Below the pieces are notes generated by a model, which was not told the origin of the DNA, did no database searches, and saw only the letters and a list, made by a program, of their open reading frames with translations. From contig BGKB01000044.1 in assembly GCA_003116975.1 (NCBI GenBank), forward strand, positions 508,940 to 572,939: a DNA stretch of 64,000 nt, read 5' to 3'. This document shows, in pieces, positions 1 through 8,063 of the stretch; the stretch's first letter is position 1, and every line of letters starts with the position of its first letter. The stretch is from Aurantiochytrium sp. KH105. Taxonomy: Eukaryota; Sar; Bigyra; Thraustochytrida; Thraustochytriidae. The position numbers and the translations under genes are program-made.

Positions 1-539
1 CTGACGTGGACATGGACATGGATGACAGCGACGACGAGGAGGGGCCGATCCGTGTACGTACAGACTACCAGGCGCAAGTTCGAGCCCAGTCCGTCAAGGA
101 CACCAAGCTTGCTCTCCCTGACGGCAGACAAATGGACGCCAATGATGTGAACGAGCACATGCGCAAAGAGCTGATTGATCCCAAATGGAAGGAGCAGAAG
201 GAGCGCTTTCTTGAGAAACAAAAGGTCCAGGCCTTTGCAGAGCAAGATATTAGTCGTAATCTTGGGAGAATGGCCGCTCACAGACCTGACGTCTTCTCCA
301 CGGATGAGGGAGCTGCAAAGCGCGCGCGCGATGAGGACGAGGCTGCCCAGGCAAAGGGCGCTTCTTTGACCTGGGACGGCACCGTGAGCTCTGCCGCTGC
401 TGTCACGGCAGAAGCACAGCGTCGGAAACAAGAGGCACGTGGTCGTCGTGACGATGATGCGGCGCCGCAAATCAATTACTCTGTTGGCCCGGCACAGGCG
501 CCGCCCAGCAAACGAAGCAAACAGTCAAAGTCTCTCTAA
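1..539 (+). CDS. SF3A1: Splicing factor 3A subunit 1 (SF3A1/Prp21), C-terminal part
   Basis: The frame is open at the left edge, so this is the 3' end of a longer gene; the visible 178 or so residues end in TAA. SF3A1 is a U2 snRNP component that helps recognise the branch site during prespliceosome assembly in the nucleus. Family signature: an acidic stretch (DDSDDEEGP), then a segment of the type LPDGRQMDANDVNEHMR..LIDPKWKEQKER, then a block with ISRNLGRMAAHRPDVF and a TWDG motif, in the order seen in animal SF3A1. The chain stops about 60 residues after TWDG with a basic SKRSKQSKSL tail, so the C-terminal ubiquitin-like domain of human SF3A1 is absent. The next gene is convergent, 484 bp away. 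The SURP domains would lie left of the window and cannot be checked. Confidence 0.88.
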   Translation, partial: DVDMDMDDSDDEEGPIRVRTDYQAQVRAQSVKDTKLALPDGRQMDANDVNEHMRKELIDPKWKEQKERFLEKQKVQAFAEQDISRNLGRMAAHRPDVFSTDEGAAKRARDEDEAAQAKGASLTWDGTVSSAAAVTAEAQRRKQEARGRRDDDAAPQINYSVGPAQAPPSKRSKQSKSL

Positions 540-1022
540 AGGGAAAGAATGGCCCCAAGGTCTGCACAACACGGCATTTACTGCCAATTCATGCGCGGCT
601 CTCCTCGTGGACGAAAGAGAGCCAAGATTCGATGGGGCGCCTGCCCTGCTCAGCAATAGGAATGCTTTGCTTTGCTTTGCTTTGCTTTGCTTTGCTTATT
701 GGGCTCAAAGAACTGAGATGGGCTGGCGGCGTTGTCAATCATGCGAGGAGCAAAAATCCCACAAACGACGAAGAAGTGAGCGAGTAGAAAGAAACAAATG
801 AATGATAGACACAGTCAATTGACACAAAACATTTATCTTTCGAGTTGAGCCGCGACGATTTTGGTGGCTCTTTCAAGCTAATACACAGACTGATGGAAGG
901 ATCGATGCCGCGGGCTGCTGCTCTGAGCAGTGCACTTTTTGGAGATTATCTTCCATTCGCTGGTCGAGCGTCCTTTTTGTCAGTCGTTGGGGTGGATCTC
1001 TCACTGTCTCCTGACTTTCGTT
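540..1022. other. Convergent intergenic spacer, SF3A1 / JmjC
   Basis: This spacer lies between two 3' ends. It contains a CTTTG pentanucleotide array and AT-richer sequence around 790-845 that could serve as 3'-end signals. I see no supportable gene in it. Confidence 0.5.
664..697. repeat. (CTTTG)n microsatellite
   Basis: About six to seven uninterrupted copies of a CTTTG/GCTTT unit, 125 bp past the SF3A1 stop codon. Confidence 0.9.
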
Positions 1023-2468
1023 TTAAAAAGGAGGCTGGGGCATGAAGGCCGCTGCCGTGTCCTTGCCGTGGACCCAGTAGTTGACCATAACGGAGGATCC
1101 CATGTTCTGCACATGATGGAACCAGCCCGCGGGAAGGTAGAGAAGCTCACCAGGCTTGATGTCGACAATCATTTTGTTGTAATGCGAAGAGGACACTCCA
1201 GGGGCGTTCGGGTCCGCAGGGTCGCCGTAGCAAAGACCTTTGTTCCGGCCAACGCAGCGCGGCTTGAGCAACTGAAAGTCCGAGGGTGGCGCAATGGTGA
1301 AGCGCTTGGTGCCGGCAATCATCGCGACAATGTTGTCACAGCAGTCCGAGTGCGAGGCCGTACCAGACACACCGTTACCCATCCAGAGGCTACCGCGCTG
1401 CATCCAGCGGCGGGGAAAGAGGGGTGGAGGGCGAATGCCAAGCTTTTGCAGCGCATGCGGCTTGATCTTCATGTTACGCGGGAGGTTGCGGAGGCCCTTC
1501 TTCTTGACAAGCGTCGCGTTGGCGCGCAAGGCCGCGAGACCGGGGCCAAGATCGACCTCGCCATCGAAGCGAGCGTTGGGCCGGTACTGCGCAAAGGTCT
1601 CAGTGGTCACATCATGGCCATCGAAGGGAAACATCTCGTTGAGTTCCTCAAAAGTGAAGGCGCGGCCAGTGTAGCCAGACTTGCGCATGTTGTCCATGCG
1701 AAAGAGCACAGGCTGACCAAACTTGCGAAAGCGCGCGCGAAAGTTCTGTTCATTGAGCTGAATGCTACGCTTGAGCACGGGAACGAAGCGTTTGATTGGG
1801 TTTGCGCGGTACAGACGAGCGTACTCTTGCACGCCCCACCACTCGTTCTGCTTGGGCGCGAGGTCGGGGACAACGACGTCAGCGCTTGCAGCGTACTCGG
1901 CGTAGTTCTCAAAGATGTCCGAGTCCTTCATGCTCGTGAGATCGTGAAAAGGCTCGAGATACAGGTCGGCGACCTCGGCAGCTGCCGACTCGTCGGCGCG
2001 CTCGTCCTCCTCCCGCTCGGCCTCCTCCTCGGCGGTTTCCTCGGCAAGGTTGGGGTTGACATCACCGGGAGAGGGATCTCCATTCTCAACGCGACGGCTA
2101 AAGTGCTCGTTGCCGTTCTCGCTGGTAATCTCGAAGCCGTCGTTGCCAACGGCCGGAAGAGTGGTCCCGCCACTGCCAGCCATCGTCGGAGCTGCGCGGC
2201 TGTTGCCACTTCCGGCGACAACAACGTCCTGCTTGCCATGCGCCGCGTAGCCGAACATGAACGATGCCGAGACGAGCATGAGAACCACCACGTACATGAA
2301 CCACCGCGACTGCTTGACGGCATTAACCTGGTGCATGACGCGCTCCATGACCGGCGCGTTGCGCGCGCGACCGCTCAAAAGGCCTGTCTGGCCATCCTCG
2401 GTGGGCGAGGAGGCTCTCGAGTACGGCAGACTGCCGCTGCTGCTGCTGTGCTTGCGCGCCTTCATCAT
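1023..2468 (-). CDS. Membrane-anchored JmjC/cupin_8 2-oxoglutarate oxygenase
   Basis: 481 residues, starting at tandem ATGs (2468 or 2465). A Ser-rich cytosolic N-terminus is followed by one hydrophobic segment (about residues 57-76) and an acidic Glu-rich stalk (about 140-165), giving a type II topology. The C-terminal half (about 225-470) is a JmjC/cupin_8 fold: the metal triad is visible as HSD (H373, D375) and a distal His in GWFHHV (451/452), with TKRF supplying a lysine (388) near the likely 2OG site and a PAGWFH motif typical of JMJD5/TYW5-like proteins. The expected reaction is Fe(II)- and 2-oxoglutarate-dependent hydroxylation of a protein or RNA; the substrate is unknown. The topology puts the catalytic domain in the ER/Golgi lumen. 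It is divergent from the prolyl hydroxylase gene 1.6 kb away, also a membrane-anchored 2OG enzyme. Confidence 0.88.
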   Translation of the reverse strand: MMKARKHSSSSGSLPYSRASSPTEDGQTGLLSGRARNAPVMERVMHQVNAVKQSRWFMYVVVLMLVSASFMFGYAAHGKQDVVVAGSGNSRAAPTMAGSGGTTLPAVGNDGFEITSENGNEHFSRRVENGDPSPGDVNPNLAEETAEEEAEREEDERADESAAAEVADLYLEPFHDLTSMKDSDIFENYAEYAASADVVVPDLAPKQNEWWGVQEYARLYRANPIKRFVPVLKRSIQLNEQNFRARFRKFGQPVLFRMDNMRKSGYTGRAFTFEELNEMFPFDGHDVTTETFAQYRPNARFDGEVDLGPGLAALRANATLVKKKGLRNLPRNMKIKPHALQKLGIRPPPLFPRRWMQRGSLWMGNGVSGTASHSDCCDNIVAMIAGTKRFTIAPPSDFQLLKPRCVGRNKGLCYGDPADPNAPGVSSSHYNKMIVDIKPGELLYLPAGWFHHVQNMGSSVMVNYWVHGKDTAAAFMPQPPF

Positions 2469-4051
2469 CTTTGCTCTTTTGCTGCTGGCCGCTGCTTGGA
2501 CCGTTTATCGTTTGCTTTGGCAATCTTGCGCGCGTTCAGGTTTTGCTTTCGGCCTTTGGGAGATTGGTCTTCCAGGGCTTTGCTTGCTACCGCACTGCTG
2601 CTTGTTTTGCTCAATCGTGGCTTCTTAAAGGGTGCTCGGCTCGAGTCACGGGCCCGCCAAAGGCCACCAGGCACGCGTGCAGGGCCACCGTCGTCCGCGT
2701 CACGGTTACGTTGCTAGCTCCGTGCGCACTCGTCTCCCAGCCGTGGCCGTGGATAAGGCATCTATCTATCTTCATGTTTGGCGGGGTGGTCGATCATGTT
2801 CGGCCGGCCGGCCGGCCGGCCGGTGAGCCAGTCGCTCTGGCAGCAACTAGGTCGGGGTCGGTTGATGCGCCTCGCTCGGGCCGCCATCTTGGACGTCATG
2901 GCCTCAGCCTGGCCGGCTCCGGACGTCTCGTCACCGGCCACCATCACGGCCGTCCTGGTGCGGCGGGCGCGGCAGCGGCCAGGTGGCGGCAGGCGGTGGC
3001 CTCTACAGTGTAGCGGGGAAGAAAACGAGGAGACTCGTCCTCAGCCCATCATGTGGGGGCCGGCCCCACACCTGGCACCCTCGGTTCAGACTCTTTTCCT
3101 GCCCTCTTTTGCGTCTTTCACCGATAGCTCACGATCTGGATGGGAAGGAGCAAGGTCGAGACTCTTTGCGCCGTCAGCTTCTTCGCTGGGAGTTCCGCGC
3201 GAAGCGTCCTCACGGAACGTCCCGCACGGGGCCCCTTTGCACCCCGCAACGAACTAACTGCGGAGCGAGCATTATAGTGCTCGAGCAGCGCGCACGGTCT
3301 CACACCATACCCACACGTCCCCACGCTCCCGGCACGGAAGCGTCCGGGACGCTTCACCTGCGAGGCGGCCGGAGCCGGTCTTGGCTGGCCGCGTGCCGCC
3401 ATTTCCCTCGCACGCGTCCTGCGATCGACTGGTGTCGTGGCCGGCCGCCACCGCTGCCGGAGGGAGCCGGCCGGCCTCCCTCGGCGAGATCGTTCGTGCC
3501 GCCATCACCCACCTCGGCACGACGCCCTTCGGGGTTGGGACGCCTCGATCGACCGTAAGGGAGGGAGGGACGGAGGGAGGGCCCCACACGTACGAACGGA
3601 TACATTCGTCCCTCTTGTCTCGCTTCAAGGGATCGGCCCCACGGCCACAAGGGCGGGCTGGGAGGCGTTTATCGATCTGCCCGACCATCGAAGAGGCGCT
3701 TTCTATCAATACAAACAGTGGCCATGGTGGCCGGCGCACGCAGTAAGGACGGTCGCCACGCGGACGCCGCCGCGCCGGCCGCGAGAAGGCTTGCGGAAGC
3801 AGCCCCATGGCGCGACCCTGCCTCGAAGTCCGTCCGCTGGGAGGCGGAGAAGGAGGTAGGGCGCAAGCGGGGACACCACTCACCACTGGCACGTGTATAA
3901 GCTCAGTCGATACGTGCGGCAATGACCAGAACCGCATCGACCAACTTGGGAGGAAGAGCGTCCAGAGTGACGCGGCAGCCAGCTGGCACGTGTGGACGCA
4001 GACGAGACATCTTGTAAACTTGTAAAGCCAGAAAACTTCGGTACCATCAAA
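2469..4051. other. Divergent promoter region, JmjC / prolyl hydroxylase
   Basis: 1.6 kb of GC-rich DNA between two divergent starts. Open frames exist on both strands but are Arg/Pro/Gly-rich and overlap each other, typical of GC-rich noncoding sequence. It includes a perfect CGG-CCG tract. It probably holds both promoters and 5' leaders. Confidence 0.5.
2801..2823. repeat. Self-complementary (GGCC)n tract
   Basis: 23 nt of alternating CCGG/GGCC, perfectly palindromic, about 330 bp upstream of the JmjC start. It could form a hairpin in single-stranded DNA or RNA. Confidence 0.85.
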
Positions 4052-5701
4052 ATGCAGACCCTTGCCGGAGCGGCAGTGCTATCTTGTGAGCAAGAGAAAG
4101 TGAATCGCACATGTGACGATGAAGAAGACGAGGCGCTGAAAGAACTGCAAGAGATGAGCAAGGCGTGGCTTACAAGCACACTCACACGGCTAGCGACCGT
4201 CGCCGCATCCATTCTCATCCTCGTCGTAGCGATCGCTATCGGCATGAGCGAGGAGATCCAAAATGATCTGAAAAATATCGCACGTGACGTGCCGTTGCCT
4301 CGCACTTTGGCAAGCTACGGCCAACACCACGCAGAGCAGGACGATCAAGTAGAGTTTCCGGTAGACTTTACTGTGCATTTTAATGGCGATGGCCTCGGCG
4401 ACGGCATGTCTGCGTCCTCGCGAGACTGGACGGGCATCGATCCGCTCATCCGCGCCGCCTGCGATGAAATGGAGGAAGTCCTTGAGTTCGCGTCCTATGA
4501 CAATGAAACAATGGCTCGCATCTGCGAGCCGACTCGAGGTGCTCGTCTCTTTACACCCGGGGGCAAGCGAGTCCGCTCTTTTGCAGATGTTCCGGCCAAC
4601 GGAACGCGCATCTATCTCGTGCCCCAAGGTCTGCAGTTTGTCTTTCCTCTTGGCAAAGTTGGTACTGAGATTGTAGCCACCAATGTGGTCTCACCGCTTG
4701 CAGACAAAGTCGTCAAGCTACGGCAATTGACCGAGTCTCCGCGGGTGTTCAGTTTGGAAAACTTTATCTCCGACGAGGAGATTGACGCGATTTTAAAGCA
4801 CAATGCTGATCTCGTCAAACCTAGCGAGGTTGGGTTCTCCGGTTGGAGAGACTCTACACGGACAAGCAGCACGGCCTGGGACATGCACTCGTTGGCCTCG
4901 CGCGCCGTGCGCAGACGTAGCTTTGACTTGCTCGGCATGGACTTCGACAATGACATGGCCGATGCCCTTCAGGTACTCCGGTACAATCTCAGCGAGTGGT
5001 ACAAGCCTCATCTGGACTCCTTCGACAAAAAGGCGTACGATGGAACCGTTCCCAAGGTCAAAAACGGGACAAACCGATTTGCAACAATCTTTCTTTACCT
5101 TTCTGACGTCGAAGAAGGCGGGCATACGGTTTTTCCTCTTTCGACGACGCATGAGGGCTACAATGGCGAGAAAATTGTACATGACGGAACCGTGCGGTCG
5201 CCGGGATACATTGCCGATAAAGACGCGCGCTGGGCGTGCAACACTTCCTCGACTGCATTGCGGTCCGGTACTCGTCGTGGCTCCGCACTTCTCTTTTACA
5301 GTCAGACTGCGGATGGTGAGATTGATCCTTACAGCTTGCACGGCGGCTGTCCTGTTGTCAAGGGCATCAAGTACTCTGCCAACGTCTGGGTCTGGAATCG
5401 ACCAAAGCCGTCAAAGTCTGACGCCAAGGACGCTGGGGCAAGGCCTGCGCCCGATCTTAATTCGATTCAAATGCATTTCCACAACCGTCGCGCAGAAAAG
5501 GTCAACTTGTTCTGGGACGATGGGACGGAAGACATGATTTTCCAGGCAGAGATCCTTCCTGGGGAGATGCAGAGCATGACGACGTACCACGGTCACAGCT
5601 TTGTGGTGCGAGACGCGGATTCCAACGAGGCCTTGCACGCTTTTACAGCAAATGACAAGCTTCACAAGGGGAAGCAGCACGTGGAGGTCATCAAGGCGTG
5701 A
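4052..5701 (+). CDS. Prolyl 4-hydroxylase (P4Hc) with C-terminal VHL-beta-like domain
   Basis: 549 residues. The frame is open a little further upstream but only from GTG; the first ATG is at 4052. A transmembrane segment (about 47-64) gives a type II protein, probably ER. Residues about 90-210 are an N-terminal region containing a GARLFTPGGKRV stretch that weakly resembles a doublecortin/ubiquitin-like fold. The P4Hc domain (about 230-450) has YKPHLD (H320, D322), a distal SLHGGCPV His (430) and KGIKYSANVW (K440), the Fe and 2OG ligands of prolyl 4-hydroxylases. After a short linker, residues about 470-540 read like the beta domain of the von Hippel-Lindau protein: hFHNRR, a VNLFWDDG strand, LPGE, and TTYHGHSFVVRDA. 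The VHL hydroxyproline-pocket Ser-Tyr-x-Gly-His is matched by T511-Y512-x-G514-H515; the pocket Trp after His is Phe517. It likely hydroxylates and may bind the same kind of substrate. Confidence 0.92.
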   Translation: MQTLAGAAVLSCEQEKVNRTCDDEEDEALKELQEMSKAWLTSTLTRLATVAASILILVVAIAIGMSEEIQNDLKNIARDVPLPRTLASYGQHHAEQDDQVEFPVDFTVHFNGDGLGDGMSASSRDWTGIDPLIRAACDEMEEVLEFASYDNETMARICEPTRGARLFTPGGKRVRSFADVPANGTRIYLVPQGLQFVFPLGKVGTEIVATNVVSPLADKVVKLRQLTESPRVFSLENFISDEEIDAILKHNADLVKPSEVGFSGWRDSTRTSSTAWDMHSLASRAVRRRSFDLLGMDFDNDMADALQVLRYNLSEWYKPHLDSFDKKAYDGTVPKVKNGTNRFATIFLYLSDVEEGGHTVFPLSTTHEGYNGEKIVHDGTVRSPGYIADKDARWACNTSSTALRSGTRRGSALLFYSQTADGEIDPYSLHGGCPVVKGIKYSANVWVWNRPKPSKSDAKDAGARPAPDLNSIQMHFHNRRAEKVNLFWDDGTEDMIFQAEILPGEMQSMTTYHGHSFVVRDADSNEALHAFTANDKLHKGKQHVEVIKA

Positions 5702-5868
5702 TTGGAAACTTCTCTGTATCTGAGTTGTGTTGTATACTTTTTTTTGCCAGGCAAATCTCTGGCGCTATCTGCTAGCTTCTGTCTTGCTTCTGAAGAAGGT
5801 GATTGGCACGTCGAATTACTTTCAAAATTGATCTTTATAACGAATACACTTTTCATTTCTTGCCTCGT

Positions 5869-6360
5869 CTACTTTGCAAAGTTGGTCCAAGACTTGCGGA
5901 CGACTTCTCGGTTAATGTCCTTACCCAAGTTCTGTGCCGTCTTTTTTCGAAGCGTGCTCATCGTGGCGGCGCACTTGCCATTATCGCCAAAGGGGAACCA
6001 GCAAAGGACAATGTTGAGAAGTGGAGCCAGCGGGATGGTGAGAGGAAGGAAGCCTGTGCTGCCGTCGACGACTTTGAGCGTCGTGGAATCCTGAGACTCA
6101 GACGCGACCTCAATGGTGATCTGGTCAAGCCACTTGAGCTTGGTGGTCAAGTAGTCCACGGTGAGCTTCTTCTCCTCACGCTTTGCCGGCTCATACTCCT
6201 CCAGCTCGCCGGCTGCCTTCCAGATCGCCTCGAGCGTCTCCTTGGCACTGGCTGCGACCACCCACGTTTGCTCCTCGGAGTGCAGATTGCGCACGCCCGG
6301 CAGCACCAGAGCCGGCCGCAGCTTCGTCTGAATGCTCCGCTGCCACGCGATGAAGCCCAT
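5869..6360 (-). CDS. Conserved-looking small protein of unknown function
   Basis: 163 residues, with the ATG directly after a GAA-repeat leader. I do not recognise the family. The sequence is not low complexity: a polar N-terminal half (TWVVAASAKETLEAIWKAAGEL), a beta-rich middle (KKLTVDYLTTKLKWLDQITI), then one hydrophobic stretch (about residues 108-126, LPLTIPLAPLLNIVLCWFPF) and a basic C-terminus. The hydrophobic segment with a central proline suggests membrane association or a lipid-binding pocket rather than a classic span. It is convergent with the prolyl hydroxylase, 167 bp apart. Real coding is likely from composition, and an upstream exon cannot be excluded. Confidence 0.65.
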   Translation of the reverse strand: MGFIAWQRSIQTKLRPALVLPGVRNLHSEEQTWVVAASAKETLEAIWKAAGELEEYEPAKREEKKLTVDYLTTKLKWLDQITIEVASESQDSTTLKVVDGSTGFLPLTIPLAPLLNIVLCWFPFGDNGKCAATMSTLRKKTAQNLGKDINREVVRKSWTNFAK

Positions 6361-6387
6361 CTTCTTCTTCTTCTTCTTCTTCTTCTA
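6361..6387. repeat. (TTC)n / sense (GAA)n abutting a start codon
   Basis: About nine TTC units on the plus strand, read as GAA in the sense of the gene at 5869-6360, ending immediately at its ATG. Position makes it 5' leader sequence. Confidence 0.9.
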
Positions 6388-6831
6388 CTTTGTCTCCTTC
6401 TCCTCTTCCGTCCGCTTCGCCGAGTCCTTGTCTCCGTCCGAGTCGCTCGTCCGTGTTGGCGTTCTGCTTGCGCTTACTCGCAAGCTCTGCGACACTGATG
6501 TGGACGGTGAGGTAAGTATAACAGTAAGTAGCGCGGCCTAATACTACTGACAGTGAAGCATACGAGAGCACCCACCTCCTACCCTGCTTTTCACTTTATA
6601 CCTTCGTCGTCACCAGCACCGGCTGCGACCTCGGCCTCGGCGCTGGCTCTGGCGGCCGTCAGCGTGCGTGCTGCTGCTGCGCATGGACACGTAAACCTCC
6701 ACTGCGGCTCGCGGCTCGGAGGCCGACGCGGACGCCGCGCGAGAGGGGCTGCGCTGCTGCGTGCCGCGCAGAATTCTCAACCAAACCCTTGGACTCCTCA
6801 CCGTCAGTCAAGGCGTGCTACGAACAGAGAA

Positions 6832-6939
6832 TCGTGAGAGCTTTGGGACTGTTGAGAACTTTGGCGACTCTTAAGAGGTTTGAGATCTTTTCGAATGACT
6901 AGTATCTTAAGAACTTTGAGAACTCTTCATAGTGTTGGC
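6832..6939. repeat. Imperfect 36-bp tandem repeats
   Basis: Units start at 6868 and 6904 and share a CTTAAGA..TTTGAGA core at a 36-bp period; a weaker copy starts near 6832. AT-richer than the flanks. Confidence 0.6.
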
Positions 6940-7007
6940 CAGGAAGGGATGCAACACAGCCGAGTTGCGTTCAGAAGAATAGCAAGGTGGTATACTTTGC
7001 AGCTCGC

Positions 7008-7047
<40 letters not shown>

Positions 7048-7080
7048 TAAGCAAGCAAGCAAGCGAGCAAGCGAGCAAGC
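7008..7080. repeat. (AAGC)n microsatellite
   Basis: About 18 AAGC units with a few substitutions (AAGT, GAGC). The same motif family recurs near 41.3, 42.1, 44.5, 44.7, 52.9 and 60.2 kb. Confidence 0.92.
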
Positions 7081-8063
7081 GGCGGGCAAGGGGGTTAATT
7101 AATGAAGCGTATACATACATGACTTGATCATTGTGCATTGTGATTTCCTACAACATCAATCGTGCCGGTCTACTCGTTGGCTTCGTGTGGGCCATGAAGC
7201 AGAAAGGAACAAAGAAAGAAGAGCCACGATTAGAAAAGCAGCAACCTCGAGGAAAAAAAGGAATGGTGAATCTATGCTGCAACGGACGTATGTGTACCCG
7301 GGACAGCATTCTCATGCGTATACCCCCAAAATGCGTTGCGCGAGGGACATTCTCGATGAGCAACAAGCCACCACACCACCTCAAAAGCAAACAAACACGG
7401 GGAAGGAGGGGGGCGGGGGATTTTATTGGATCGCAACCAGAGTTACCGCTGGTCTCAATCGAAAGATGCATCCCATGAAAGAACTAGAAACTAGAAATGG
7501 ATGTCTGCCAACCCAGGGCGGACAGTTGCGATCGGTACAATGGTCGGCGTGTGTTGCCTTTGACGCTCCAAGAAAGAGATACCTCGGTTGGTCAGCAACC
7601 CGCCGACCCTGACTTTGCCATTCTCCCCTTTTATAGCAGCCTTGGCTGCCCTAGTGTTATTGGTTTCCGCTTCCTCTTTACGCATCCTTTTCATTCTTTT
7701 ACAAGCTCGTCAATGGCATCGCGCCACATCACGCGACTCGCTGCTGCTGAGAGGCAAAAGACGATACATTGCAGGCTTTGCTAAATCTGATCCGTGAAGG
7801 GTGACAGCCGCAATCGGGCGGACCACCGGGACCAATCTTCAAGTTCAGACCCCAGGTTTTCCAGTACCGAAAATGCTGGCAGCTTCTTCCTGTGGATGCC
7901 AGTGTCTGATGTCCTAGAAGCTGACAAAGCAACCAAGGTCGGCAAGATGTGGAGCCTTTGGGTTCGCCCCCAAAAGTAGAGAATTTACGCAAAGTCCCCG
8001 GCCCGGAACGGAATTCACTCGAGTCGGTAACAGTCCTTCAACACACATTATCGCCCCCCTGCC

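Larger units (their letters stand above)
6388..8063. other. Divergent intergenic region, unknown small gene / 7TM-RGS
   Basis: 1.7 kb between divergent genes. It holds 36-bp imperfect repeats (6832-6939), an AAGC array (7008-7080) and short overlapping frames, none with coherent protein character. It probably contains the two promoters. Confidence 0.45.

Noticed and set aside
930-2717. 595-codon plus-strand open frame
   Set aside because: It lies antisense to the JmjC gene, which has complete catalytic motifs; the plus-strand frame is Val/Ala/Arg-rich and has no domain.
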